Shown piece after piece: positions 34,584-46,590 of a stretch of 64,000 nt of DNA. The stretch covers positions 6,154,988 to 6,218,987 of the forward strand of contig JAQJVL010000001.1 of assembly GCA_035578905.1 (NCBI GenBank). Direction: 5' to 3'. A model generated the notes under the pieces. It saw only the letters and a list, made by a program, of their open reading frames with translations, did no database searches and was not told where the DNA came from. The stretch comes from Stictocephala bisonia (Eukaryota; Arthropoda; Insecta; Hemiptera; Membracidae). Numbering within the stretch: the first letter of the stretch is position 1; every line of letters starts with the position of its first letter. Made by a program: the position numbers and the translations under genes.

Positions 34584-35760
34584 CAGGTTGTTTCAAAACT
34601 CTCACTACAAACTTTGGAATATTGTTCTGTCAACCAAAAGAATCCAAAAACTAAACGTAAATAATTGCCTATCTCTTTTCGTTTACTGTCTGTCTATCTC
34701 TAGTGGTTTCTAGTCAAAAAAATATATTTAAAAAAATATTCGATGACTAATCTTAAGAAAAATCTTTATTATAATTATCTCTATTAATCAAAAGAAGTTA
34801 GTGAAGTTTTCCTAATGAATTTCAAAAAGACGGCGATGTAAAATATTTAAATTATAATAACTCAATAAGTACGAACCGAACAGTTTTACAAAAGTGACTT
34901 TTTTATTATTTCAAAACAGATTTAAATATGTATTAACTTTTTACATAGAGTACAAAAATACTGAACTATTAGAAACTTAGTCCACCGTCCGTATCCTGAT
35001 TTTCTTCTGAATGAGCTAACAGCTCAAAAATGGACCAAGTGACAACTGACGAATTATTTTAAATATGTTAATTTACCTGAACTCAAACTGAGATATACTC
35101 AAGCATTACTTTACAAATACTTATTTCATTTAGAAGTATTTGTAAAAACTTGTATTTATTAATTTTTATTAATATATTATTAAAAATAAACCAACTATAA
35201 AAACTATAAACCATTAACTGCTTCTATATTAAAAAAAAATAAATCAAAATAATAAGTAATTTGATTGTATTACTAAATAAAAACAAATAACTAAACATTT
35301 TAAATTTCGTTTCGTTTTCTTTTATAATTGAGGTACTTTGAAATAATTTGTTAGTTATTTTTTCCATCGTTGAACTGTTAGCTCATTCTGAAGAAACTCA
35401 GGATATGTATAATTGGACAAAGTTTGCAATAGTTGTTATTGCTATTCTATTTGACAAGTAATATATAATTAAATTTGTTTTAAAATAGTTTTAAAAAGTC
35501 GCTTTCTTAAAATTTTTCAACTAATATTTTTTTGTTATTCTAATTTTTATATTTTAAATGGATGCCATTTTGGAATCAATTAGGCAAAATTGACCAAACT
35601 TTTTTCATTCAAAGATAATTATAATAAAGATTTTACTCAAGATTGGTAAAATTTGTTCGAATGTTTTGAAAAATATGAGTTTTCAAATATAAAACAAATG
35701 CAGACAGACATACAGTAAACGAAAAGAAATAGATTATAAACACGAAACTTAAAGTTACAA
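34584..35760. mobile_element. Long fold-back element, right end eroded
   Basis: The left end CAGGTTGTTTCAAAACT starts at 34584. The left arm (about 34660-35060) and the reverse complement of about 35360-35735 share CTTTTCGTTTACTGT, AATCTTTATTATAATTATCT, GCGACTTTTT-type blocks and TTCTGAATGAGCTAACAG. The arms are about 400 bp and the loop about 300 bp, with no coding capacity. The matching terminal motif on the right is not found, so that end is truncated or diverged. Confidence 0.65.
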
Positions 35761-35859
35761 GTTAAAGATCGTATTATTTTACCAGGCAAAGTTAGGGCTA
35801 AGAAATCCTCTCTAACATTTAACCTTGGGACCAACGGCTTAAGGGTGACTTCTGAACGG

Positions 35860-36540
35860 GAGTTCATCAACCCGGCACCAAGCTTTATATGTTATAAAAA
35901 AACACGTCAACCCGGCACTGGACCTTTCACTGGCCGCCATGACAGTATGTCAACCCGGCACCAGCCACCCCTCTTACCCATTCCACCTACACTACCCCCT
36001 CCCAACCCCTCCTTTCTCTTTCCCCTCCCCTAATCACCTCCCCTTTTCGTAAGGTGCCGTAGGTTCGCGCTGTCCATGTCCGGGGACCGAGCTTTACTAA
36101 ATGAAGGTGTGTGATGGTTTTAAAATGAATGGGGGTGAGCTTTGTAAAATGAAGGCAACGCTTTGTTCAATAGGTTAGGTTAGGTTAGGTTAGGTTAGGT
36201 TAGGTTAGGTTAGGTTAAAGGAGTTAGGGCGATGAGATGCCTAGGGTTCGAGGGAGGGAAAGAAGAGAATGAGGGGCGTATGTTTGGTGTTGTGGAGGGG
36301 GAACCCAGCTCCCCTACCTTCAAACTGTCTCGGTGCCGGGTTAAGTTGTGACATTAGTAACGCCTGATTAACCTTAGAGCGGTGGTCAGATTTGGTGCCG
36401 GGTAGACGTGCCGCCTTCTGAACCACCATCAATGACCGGGCAGGCGGGCTGCATGCAATGACGGTATTGCTCAGACGGTCATCCATCCAAGGGACAGCCA
36501 CGCTCGATGTTGCTTGACTGTTATCTTGCGATAACGTCGG
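35860..36540. repeat. GC-rich block with CAACCCGGCACC motifs and an interstitial (TTAGG)n tract
   Basis: Three plus-strand CAACCCGGCAC motifs (35868, 35908, 35951) face two inverted ones (GGTGCCGGGTTAA at 36332, GGTGCCGGGTAGAC at 36394). Between them are a roughly 90-base pyrimidine tract (about 35965-36055) and nine TTAGG units. The block is far richer in GC than its flanks, and frames crossing it have no known domain. It may be a mobile element or a fragment of subtelomeric-type DNA. Confidence 0.55.
36171..36216. repeat. Interstitial (TTAGG)n telomere-type repeat
   Basis: About nine uninterrupted TTAGG pentamers. TTAGG is the canonical telomere repeat of most insects and many arthropods. 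Here it is internal, with unique sequence on both sides. Confidence 0.95.
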
Positions 36541-37219
36541 GTCCTCCGGTCAAGGCTTCTGGCTAACTTACAAATTGACTACATAAAATCAAAATTACAT
36601 TTATACATACTCATTCGCTGATATTATCTGCATTAAAACAGCCTCACCCCCAACATCCCTTCACCCGCAACGTCGTAAAAATAGGTCCTTTAAACCAGCC
36701 ATAAAAGAATTCCAGTTATAGAATGATGGAATTAATTGTTTTTTTTTTTTGATTGGTTATTGATCACCAAGCAATTGCTTAAAGATTCGAAGAGTTTGAT
36801 AGCTATATATCTGAATAAAAAAGACTAATTAATAAACAAGGGCTGGTGATGTGAGAGAGCAGTTCGATCGGAACAGTCTCTAAGTAAGTCTCACAACCTG
36901 TTGCCAAAACACGCAGTTGGAAGGTTGTTTGGGAGTCGTTCGACATGGTTTGCTGCTAAAAGATGACGCTATAAGTGAGTATCGATTACAATAGTGTATC
37001 GAGTAACCCAGCTTAAGCACGTCTCTGTCAGCATTTTGTTTACTTTTGTGACGTGGTTCATTTATGTAATACGTGAATCAATGTAGTCTTCTAACTTAAC
37101 AAATTATTTTAAAATGAGTAGATACATTCAGTCAGTGTTGATTTAATTGTTCAGTATAGATGTACAACACAATAGGGGTGCCGCGTATGGAAGTCAAATG
37201 TTGATTTAGATTGATTCAA
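36541..37219. other. Non-coding DNA
   Basis: No gene or element recognised. Confidence 0.45.
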
Positions 37220-37405
37220 TTGTGTAAGACTCCATATTTCGAATAGTTCAATAAGAATCGATGTTACGAATGATTCGATAAGAATCGACAATTCAAATAA
37301 TTTGGTGATATTCGACTTTTCGTATAGTTCGATTACAATCGATGATTCATTTATTCAATGAAAATCGATATTTTGGATAATTCACAGAGAATCAAGGTTT
37401 GATAC
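37220..37405. repeat. Degenerate 27-bp repeat rich in ATCGAT
   Basis: About seven diverged units of about 27 bases, with GAATCGAT-like starts and ATTCAATAA-like ends (for example GAATCGATGTTACGAATGAT). No relation to the 27-bp array at 14938. Confidence 0.65.
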
Positions 37406-37698
37406 AGTTGTAGGGACAGTAAAATTAATATACTCAAATCAAAACAACATACTAGAAAATGAGGTTATTTTGTATGATTCATTAAGATTCTGTCTCATAT
37501 AATAATAACACTATGAAATTTTTTTTAAAATCAGTCTTATATAACGATACAACCATTTAAGGAAGTAAAATACTTTAAGGATAAAACTGGATAGGAATAA
37601 CTGATTTTTTGGTTAAAGTATCCGTCATAAAACCTCTTCCATTGTATTGTATCGATTCAATTCGAAGAGACGATTTAGACAAATCGTATTGTTTTTAT

Positions 37699-40600
37699 AC
37701 TGTTGTAGACCACTACAGTATAAACATCTTAGGCAATAAGGTACGATGACGAAGGGATATCTCTAAGAATGTCAGGCTCTAGAGACTGTTGTAGACCACT
37801 ACAGTATAAACATCTTGGTCAATAAGTCAGCATGACGAAGGGAGATCTCTAAGTATGTCAGGCCCTAGAGGCTGTTAAAGACCGCTACAGTATAAACATC
37901 ATAGTCAATAAGCTACGATGACGAAGGAAGATCTCTAAGTATGTCAGGCCCTAGAAACAGTTGAAGACCAATACAGTATACACATCTTGATCAATTAGTC
38001 AGCATGATGAAGGGAGATCTGTAAGTATGTCAGGCCCTATAAACATCTTACTCAATAAGGTACGATGATGAAGGGAGGTCTCTAAGTATGTCAGGCCCTA
38101 GAGACTGTTGTAGAATGCTACAGTATAAACATCTTAGTCAATAAGGTACGATGACGAAGGAAGATCTGTAAGTATGTCAGGCCCTAGAGATTGTTGAAGA
38201 CCACTACAGTATACACATCTTTGTAAATAAGTCAGCATGACGAAGGGAGATCTCTAAGTACGTCAGGCCGTAGAGACGAAGACCACTATAGTTCATACAT
38301 CTTGGTCAATAATTCAGCATGACGAAGGGAGATCTGTAAGTATGTCAGGCCCTAGTGATTGTTGAAGACCACTACAGTATACACATCTTGGTCAATAAGT
38401 CAGCATGACGAAGGGAGATCTCTAAGTATGTCAGGCCATAGTGATTGTTGAAGACCACTACAGTTCATACATCTTGGTCAATAATTCAGCATGACGAAGG
38501 GAAATCTGTAAGTATGTCAGGCCCTAGTGATTGTTGAAGACCACTACAGTATACACATGTTGGTCAATAAGTCAGCATGACGAAGGGAGATCTCTAAGTA
38601 TGTCAGGCCCTTGAGATTGTTGAAGACCACTACAGTATACACATCTTGGTCAATAAGTCAGCATGACGAAGGGAGAGCTCTAAGTACGTCAGGCCCTTGA
38701 GACTGTAGAAGACCGTTATAGTTCACACATCTTGGTTAATAATTCAGCATGACGAAGGGAGATCTCTAAGTATGTCAGGCCCTAGAGATTGTTGAAGACC
38801 ACTACAGTATACACATCTTGGTCAATAAGTCATCATGACGAAGGGACATCTCTAAGTACGTCAGGCTCTAAAGACTGTTGAAGACCACTACAGTTCATAC
38901 ATCTTGGTGAATAATTCAGCATGATGAAGGGAGATCTCTAAGTATGTCAGGCCCTAGTGATTGTTGATGACCACTACAGTATACACATATTGGTAAATAA
39001 GTCAGCATGACGAAGGGAGATCTGTAAGTATGTCAGGCCCTAGAGATTGTTGAAGTTCACTACAGTATACACATCTTGGTCAATAAGTCAGCATGACGAA
39101 GGGAGTTCTCTAAGTATGACAGGCCCTAGTGATTGTTGAAGACCACTACAGTATACACATATTGGTAAATAAGACAGCATGACGAAGGGAGATCTCTAAG
39201 TATGTCAGGCCCTAGAGATTGTTAAAGACCACTACAGTATACACATCTTGGTCAATAAGGTACGATGACGAAGGGAGATCTATAAGTATGTCATGTCCTA
39301 GAGACTTTTGTAGACCACTACAGTATAAACATCTTACTCAATAAGGTACGATGATGAAGGGAGGTCTCTAAGTATGTCAGGCCCTAGAGACTGTTGTAGA
39401 ATGCTACAGTATAAACATCTTAGTCAATAAGGTACGATGACGAAGGGAGATCTCTAAATATGTCAGGCTCTAGAGACTGTTGTAGATCGCTACAGTATAA
39501 ACATCTTAGTCAATAAGGTACGATGACGAAGGAAGATCTCTAAGTATGTCAGGCCCTAGAAACTGTTGAAGACCAATACAGTATACACATCTTGGTCAAT
39601 AAGTCAGCATGACGAAGGGAGATCTGTAAGTATGTCAGGCCCTATCAGCATGACGAAGGGAGATCTGTAAGTATGTCAGGCCCTAGTGATTGTTGAAGAC
39701 TACTACAGTATACACATATTGGTCAATAAGTCAGCGTGACGAAGGGAGATCTCTAAGTATGTCAGGCCCTAGAGATTGTTGAAGACCACTACAGTATACA
39801 CATCTTGGTCAATAAGTCAGCATGACGAAGGGAGATCTGTAAGTATGTCAGGCCCTAGAGATTGTTGAAGACCACTACAGTATACACATCTTTGTAAATA
39901 AGTCAGCATGACGAAGGGAGATCTCTAAGTACGTCAGGCCGTAGAGACGAAGACCACTATAGTTCATACATCTTGGTCAATAATTCAGCATGACGAAGGG
40001 AGATCTGTAAGTATGTCAGGCCCTAGTGATTGTTGAAGACCACAACAGTATACACATATTGGTCAATAAGTCATCATGACGAAGGGAGATCTCTAAGTAT
40101 GTCAGGCCCTAGAGATTGTTGAAGACCACTACAGTATACACATCTTGGTCAATAAGTCAGCATGACGAAGGGAGATCTCTAAGTATGTCAGGCCATAGTG
40201 ATTGTTGAAGACCACTACAGTTCATACATCTTGGTCAATAATTCAGCATGACGAAGGGAAATCTGTAAGTATGTCAGGCCCTAGTGATTGTTGAAGACCA
40301 CTACAGTATACACATGTTGGTCAATAAGTCAGCATGACGAAGGGAGATCTCTAAGTATGTCAGGCCCTTGAGATTGTTGAAGACCACTACAGTATACACA
40401 TCTTGGTCAATAAGTCAGCATGACGAAGGGAGAGCTCTAAGTACGTCAGGCCCTTGAGACTGTAGAAGACCGTTATAGTTCACACATCTTGGTTAATAAT
40501 TCAGCATGACGAAGGGAGATCTCTAAGTATGTCAGGCCCTAGAGATTGTTGAAGACCACTACAGTATACACATCTTGGTCAATAAGTCATCATGACGAAG

Positions 40601-41265
40601 GGACATCTCTAAGTACATCAGGCTCTAGAGACTGTTGAAGACCACTACAGTTCATACATCTTGGTGAATAATTCAGCATGATGAAGGGAGATCTCTAAGT
40701 ATGTCAGGCCCTAGAGTTTGTTGAAGTTCACTACAGTATACACATCTTGGTCAATAAGTCAGCATGACGAAGGGAGTTCTCTAAGTATGACAGGCCCTAG
40801 TGATTGTTGAAGACCACTACAGTATACACATATTGGTAAATAAGGCAGCATGACGAAGGGAGATCTCTAAGTATGTCAGGCCCCAGTGATTGTTGAAGAC
40901 CACTACATTATACACATATTGGTCAATAAGTCAGCATGATGAAGGGAGATGTCTAAGTATGTCAGGCTCTAGAGACTACTGAAGACCGTTACAGTTCACA
41001 CATCTTGGTCAATAATTCAGCATGACGAAGGAAGAGCTCTCAGTACGTCAGGCCCTAGATACTGTTGAAGACCACTACATTATACACATATTGGTCAATA
41101 ATTCACCATGATGAAGGGAGATCTGTAAGTATGTCAGGCCCTAGAGATTTGTTGATGACCACTACAGTATACACATATTGGTCAATAAGTCAGCATGATG
41201 AAGGGAGATCTGTAAGTATGTCAGGCCCTAGAGATTGTTGGTGACCACTACTGTATACACATCTT
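37699..41265. repeat. 86-bp minisatellite, about 41 copies, with block duplications
   Basis: The unit contains GACCACTACAGTATACACAT, CTTGGTCAATAAGTCAGCAT and GACGAAGGGAGATCTCTAAG followed by TATGTCAGGCCCTAGAGATTG. Monomer variants fall into groups: GTATAAACATCTTAG with GGTACGATGACG, GTATACACATCTTGG with GTCAGCATGACG, and GTTCATACATCTTGG with TTCAGCATGACG. Rare variants recur in the same order: CCGTAGAGACGAAGACC at 38269 and 39940 (1671 apart), CCATAGTGATTG at 38436 and 40193 (1757 apart). The 86-base difference is one extra unit. A truncated unit lies near 39645. No credible gene. Confidence 0.96.
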
Positions 41266-41447
41266 TCCCAACAAAGTCCGTAGTTCCACAATCTTGTCTT
41301 CCGGAGATGATTCAATATTGAAAGAGTTGCCGACTGTTAGCAAATACCCGTATCCTGCTTTGGGGGCACAGGTTGGAATCACTACTTTACTCTCTTCCAG
41401 TTAGTTACTTTTCACTTTACTTTTGTTTGTTCAGACTTACCATAACA
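41266..41447. other. Spacer
   Basis: Non-coding; nothing recognised between the 86-bp array and the piggyBac element. Confidence 0.4.
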
Positions 41448-41451
41448 TTAA

Positions 41452-42253
41452 CCCTTATCTACTATGCTTTTTTTGACTAACGTAAGTACTATCGTGGGGT
41501 CAAAACCGACCCCAATTTTAAAAATAACACATAAGATATGATTTTAATTACTTAAACATGAAAATAACCCTTTCTATATCTTCTCTTCGTATAAATAGAA
41601 CCATTTATGGATATTATTTTATACATATCAGAGTTTTATTTAAATTTTCTTTTGTGTTACAAATATTTTTGGTCGAAAACTCATTTTACAAATACAAAAA
41701 TAGTGATTTTTTACTCTTAGTAAATGTATAAAATCAAAACTATATACATTCTTTTACGACTAGACCTACATTAAAATAAATTATAGTATTTGGCCACATA
41801 ACTACTACAGTAAAAAAAGACCTCTTCTAAATTTTGTGACTTTTTCTTGTCCAATTCCCCTTATTGACACTCTTCACATGTAATACTCACTTTGTTATGG
41901 GTTATGCACACTGTCTTTTTGCAATTAAAGCAAACAGTTGAATGTTTTCTGTCATTTACTCTTTTTTTATAGTTCACGTTTTTTTTTTTTTTTTTTTGTG
42001 GATTAGCTTAACAAGGTGGAATTTAAATAAGAGAGAAAATCTAACATAACTACTATCGTGAAGTCACTGCTGACCCCAGATGCTTCCCTGCCAGACATGG
42101 AGTGACCGAACAAGGAACAACCACGTGCACGTTTGTATCATTAGCTGAAAAGAGATTAGATAAAGAGACGGACAATCCTGCAAGTACAAGAGACATGAAA
42201 TGAAAATAATAACATTCTGAGGTCAAAAATTACTTCAAGATAGTAGTTAAGGG
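41452..42253 (-). mobile_element. Internally deleted piggyBac-type transposon with TTAA duplications
   Basis: The ends are CCCTTATCTACTATG (left) and, as reverse complement, CCCTTAACTACTATC (right). TTAA flanks both sides, at 41448-41451 and 42254-42257. TTAA target duplications with CCC...GGG ends are diagnostic of piggyBac elements. Subterminal GGGTCAAAACCGACCCC motifs sit near the left end and a degenerate counterpart near 42050. At 802 bp it is far too short for an intact transposase. A C-terminal coding remnant remains on the minus strand, and an A18 tract (T18 on plus, about 41979-41997) interrupts just upstream. Confidence 0.88.
41861..41977 (-). pseudogene. piggyBac transposase C-terminal cysteine-rich domain remnant
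   Basis: A minus-strand open segment of 38 codons before a TAA at 41863-41861 reads RKHSTVCFNCKKTVC and continues with ITH...TCEECQ. Cysteine and histidine spacing is C-x2-C-x4-C-x2-H-x6-C-x2-C, as in the zinc-binding tail of piggyBac-like transposases, where it helps bind transposon ends. The catalytic aspartate domain is absent. The position inside TTAA-flanked ends strengthens the assignment. It cannot encode an active enzyme. Confidence 0.75.
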
Positions 42254-42257
42254 TTAA

Positions 42258-44000
42258 TTGAATGTTTAAAAAATATTTTCAAATTAAATGAACACATTAC
42301 TCAATTTCCATATAAATAATATAAAAATAAAAATCTACGTCATATCTGATTTATGACGTGTCGATGGTATTTACTTACAATATTTTTACTAATAAGATAA
42401 GAAACTGTGTATCATTTATCTAGTTATGATTATAAAAATTGTAAAATAATAATAAAGATGAACATACAAGTTAAATATACGTAATTAATTGTGATTTCCG
42501 TTCCTGATAAAAATCTTATTATATAGTTTCTATGGATAAATAAATATGTTAGCTGTGTGAATAAAAGATTAAAGATCGTTATAACTTTATATCTAAGGAG
42601 AAATCAGTCTCGAAGTGATATATAAAATATCATGAGTATGTCCATATATTGAACATGCTGTAAATAGGGATTAAACTTTAATTTATTTCTATTTTTCATT
42701 TTATTTTTATCAAATACATTTGTAATCAACAAATCAGTTGTTATTTGTCTCTCTAGCTTAACTTATTTAAATATTCTTAATTTATGTATATATGAAAATT
42801 AATTTAAAATAATATCAAAACAAATATAAATATTATTTATTCAATATAAATGACTTAGAGGATTGCTGCAACATTACTTTATTCTGTAAATTATCAAACT
42901 CTCAATTATTCGCAATTCAATATTAACAAAGTACAACATTTAACTATGAATTATAAAATCAAATTATAAAACAAAATTCATGTGGCAAAGAACTTATTAT
43001 TAAGAGCATGTAAAAATCAGCTTGACATTGTTAAGTAAACATTTAGTATAATGCTTTATTTGGGTTATTTTAGAAATATTTGTTTACTTCCAAAACAATG
43101 AAAAATGCATGGGCCAAACAAAAAAAGTCAAATTCGAGGTTGAAGTGTATGTTTTTTACGAACATAAATAAGCGTATTTTTGCTGTTAATAAGGTTGTTC
43201 AAAACCACACATTTTCTTCCAAAAAGTGGCCTTGTAACGGTAATATGTGTAATATTTTTTTGGTTTTTAGAGTGAAAGCCCCAAGAAGTACAAATTCAAA
43301 TTTTCTAGCTTTTCTGATACATGATTATACAACGTTCAATTTTTTCGGTTTTTTTTAAATTGTCAATACATGTATTTCTATTAATCGACTGAACATCTTC
43401 TCAGAGTGTAATTTAAAAATTATATCAGTTTTTGCGAAAATTTTCTTACTGCATTTGTTACGTACATGTTATTGTCACTTAGCAATCTTAAGCCGGCTTA
43501 ACACTTACACATTTTTCAACAATTTATTTTTGTTAACCTAAATATACGTGGATTTATTTGTATACAAAGTTTTCCATATTGTTAAGTATTATTTAGTTAC
43601 TTATCTTTAAAAGATTACATTTAAACATGAGTTATATATAATAATTATTGTTAATATTGTTATAATGTTTTTAATATTTAACTTTTAAAACTGTTTATGT
43701 TACACACTATTTAAATTGTATTTTCTATCTGGATTTACATTTAATTTATACATTTTGAGCAACGATCCCGATTTATTGGACCCGAGATTGTATCTCTGAA
43801 CAAACTGTATTCTGAATCTGAATTATTTTATTTTGTCTCTTCGATAGGTTATTGGAGGAGTTAGATGAGATAATGCCAAGACACTATCTTCCTCAGAGAT
43901 TGACTCATAATTTTCAATGCTTACTCGGATTTATCTATTACATAATCGAGGAAACTCACCTACAACGACCACTTACCTTCGTTATAATTCCTAATTAGTT
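42258..44000. other. AT-rich non-coding DNA
   Basis: A 92-codon plus-strand frame (43080-43358) has no recognised domain. No transposon ends or arrays seen. Confidence 0.5.
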
Positions 44001-44233
44001 GGCGAGCCGGTGGTCGAACGGTCTAAGGCGTCAGAACTTTGAGCTTGGGTTAGAGATAGCGCTCGTTCGAATCCGGGCAGGACTGGAAGATTTATCAGTA
44101 ATATTCACCTTCTACTGTAATGGTTCACCTCTTTATTCTGTCTGAACAAGTTCCTCGCACAGATCAATAGCCTATGAGGAATGGGCAGAGTACCGGGTAA
44201 GAAGGAGATCGGCCTCTCCTTAAAAAAAGAAAG
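44001..44233 (+). mobile_element. tRNA-derived SINE, family I, full-length-looking copy
   Basis: The head has A-box-like TGGTCGAACGGTCTAAGGCG (44020-44040) and B box GTTCGAATCC (44069-44080). The long spacing suits a type II tRNA such as tRNA-Leu. The body (ATATTCACCTTCTACTGTAA, GAACAAGTTCCTCGCACAGA, TATGAGGAATGGGCAGAGT) ends in CTCTCCTTAAAAAAAG. It shares its body with 22058-22232 (minus) and 60703-60910. The insert and lack of tRNA folding show it is a retroposon, not a tRNA gene. Confidence 0.88.
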
Positions 44234-44554
44234 TAAATTACGTGTCGGTAGAAATACAGAACGTCACACAACCGAAATTTATTGAAATACATATACAATA
44301 TAAGTACTATATGTATAAATAAATATTGTGGTGATCTTGTATAATTCTGAGGTCAGAGGAGGGTGAACGTAGTTTATCGAAATCAATAAACGTAATATTT
44401 GAAAGATTTTTACTTATATTGTTATAAATTTATGTTGTGAGACGTTCACTTGTTTTGTTTTGAAAGTAAAACAAGTATGCAGCTTTGCCAATTATGTAAT
44501 TACTACGTTTTTAGTTATATGCAGTTTAAAACCTATACTTAAGATGTATTCATT
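44234..44554. other. AT-rich non-coding spacer between two SINEs
   Basis: Nothing recognisable. Confidence 0.4.
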
Positions 44555-45012
44555 ATTCATTTTTATTATTCATCTCTAAGACGCCGATCGTAGAGGTATG
44601 GGCGAATATGAGGCATGAATGAGTGTGATGAGTGTAGATGAACGAGTGTAGTCATTGTTACTATCTGAGTTTGACTTAGCTCAGAAAGGACTTTTTATTA
44701 ATAGCCCAATAGCCAGGGGAACTATGGGACCTACAGCTTTATGTGGAATCCGAACCACGTAGTGTTGGTCTGATTTTCAGCTAACTGACAAGTTTGAAAC
44801 TTAGTTCTCTTCTCTACACAACACCCGAACCTTGACTACCATTCAACACGGACACTCCAGACTTCTCTAGTAGTGTCTATATTGATGACAACCATTGAGC
44901 GGACGCCGTGTCGGTATTAAGAGAACCGAGCATGGAACCTATCGCCTACAATCTCTCAAACACTTTGTCTCCAAGTAGCTGAGTTGCAGCACTGCGCCAC
45001 CAGTGCCGACAT
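44555..45012 (-). mobile_element. SINE family III, near-complete copy (minus strand)
   Basis: Read on the minus strand it starts GTCGGCACTGGTGGCGCAGT, whose TGGTGGCGCAGTG is A-box-like, with a B-box-like GGTTCCATGC later. It then runs through CCGACACGGCGTCCGCTCAA, AGTCTGGAGTGTCC, CTGAAAATCAGACCAACACT, ACGTGGTTCGGATTCC and TAACAATGACTACACTCGTT. It ends in an A/T-rich AATAATAAAAATG tail. At about 455 bp it is one of the longest copies and a good reference for the split copy at 23148. Confidence 0.85.
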
Positions 45013-45467
45013 AGATTAAAAACTGTACATTTCTCACATACAGCTCAAATGTTTACTGTCACTATGTGTCAGCATTGTAGTTTATAAGTTTTTTAACACT
45101 TTATGTTTATTGTTTTTGTTTGTTTTATAATACTCCACCATTTTCAGTACTAAACTGTTTCATAAGTTCATCACGCTTCTTCAAGACAATTCAATTATTA
45201 CATTCAGATTATTTGGATAATGCCGATGTTTCTAAGAATATTCGTATAGTTGTAAGATTATTGTGTTGCGTATTCTTAATTTTTTTGTCTCGTGTAGGTG
45301 GTACCTCAAGGAACATAAATAGATTACTATAAGACGAGAAATATTTTCTAGTCACTACTATCATATTGGTGTATTATCATTAATCCAATGTTAGTTGAGT
45401 TTCACACGCCGATTTCACTTCAAATCCGTATTACAAATTATTTAAGACGTATTTTACATGGTCGTTT
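45013..45467. other. AT-rich non-coding DNA
   Basis: Nothing recognisable. The 70-codon frame at 45120-45332 has no known domain. Confidence 0.45.
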
Positions 45468-46590
45468 ATCTTATTTAAGAAGTGTCTAAAATAGACGGTA
45501 GTTCGTTTTTAAGACGCCTAAAATACATATCGTTTCTTTTAAGATACCTAAAATAGGTGGAATACCAACGGGATATCGTTTGTTTTAAGCGGTCTAAAAT
45601 AGGTGGAATACCACCGGCATATCCTTTGTTTTAAGAGGTCTAAAATAGGTGGAATACCAACGACATATCGTTTGTTTTAAGAGGTCTAAAATAGGTGGAA
45701 TACCACCGGCATATCGTTTGTCTTAAGCGGTCTAAAATAGGTGGAATACCACCGGCATATCGTTTATTTTAATAAACATTAAATAGGTGGAATACCACCG
45801 ACATATCGTTTGTTTTAATAGGTCTAAAATAGGTGAAATACCACCCCCATATCGTTTGTCTTAAGAGGTCTAAAATAGATGGAATACCACCGACATATAG
45901 TTTGTTTTAAGGAACTTAAAATAGATGGAATACCACTGTCATATCGTTTGTTTTAATATGTATAAAATAGGTGGAATAACACCGGCATATCGTTTGTTTT
46001 AAGAGGTCTAAAATAGGTGGAACACCACCGGCATATAGTTTGTTTTAAGGAACTTAAAATAGATGGAATACCACTGTCATATCGTTTGTTTTAATATGTA
46101 TAAAATAGGTGGAATACCACCAGCATATCGTTCGTTTTAAGAGGTCTAAAATGGGTGGAACACCACCGGCATATCATTTGTTTTAAGACGTCTAAAATAG
46201 ATGGTAGACCTCCAACAATTCGTTCGTTTTAGAACGTCTACAATAGACGGTAGACAACTAACGTATAGTTTGTTTTAAAATGTATAAAATATACGGTAGT
46301 TCACCATCATATCATTCGTTTTTAAGACGCCTAAAATAGGTAGAATACCACCCGCATATCGTCTGTTTTAAGAGGCCTAAAATAGGTGGAATACCACCGG
46401 CATATCGTTTGTTTTCAAAAAACTTAAAATATGTAGAATACCACCGGCGTATCGTTTGTTTTAAGAGGTCTAAAATAGAAGGTAGACCACCAAAATAGCG
46501 TCGTTTTAAGACGTCTTAAGTAGACGGTAGATTACCAACATATTGTTCGTTTTAGGACGTCTGCAATACAAAGTAGACCACTAACATAAT
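45468..46590. repeat. 46-bp minisatellite, about 24 copies
   Basis: The unit contains TAAAATAGGTGGAATACCAC followed by CGGCATATCGTTTGTTTTAAG. The central units (about 45570-46180) are conserved. Both edges drift into AAGACGTCTAAAATAGACGG-type variants. A pair of adjacent variants (GGAACTTAAAATAGATGG then TATGTATAAAATAGGTGG) occurs at 45911 and 46049, showing small block duplication. Confidence 0.94.

Noticed and set aside
37699..41265. CRISPR-like direct repeats
   Set aside because: Units are contiguous tandem copies with no unique spacers, and the surrounding DNA is eukaryotic.
43080..43358. 92-codon plus-strand frame as a host exon
   Set aside because: No recognisable family, no splice context, and composition typical of AT-rich non-coding DNA.
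44001..44100. Functional tRNA-Leu gene
   Set aside because: The cloverleaf cannot be completed (no matching acceptor stem). The same head is followed by the same body at 60703, showing a SINE.
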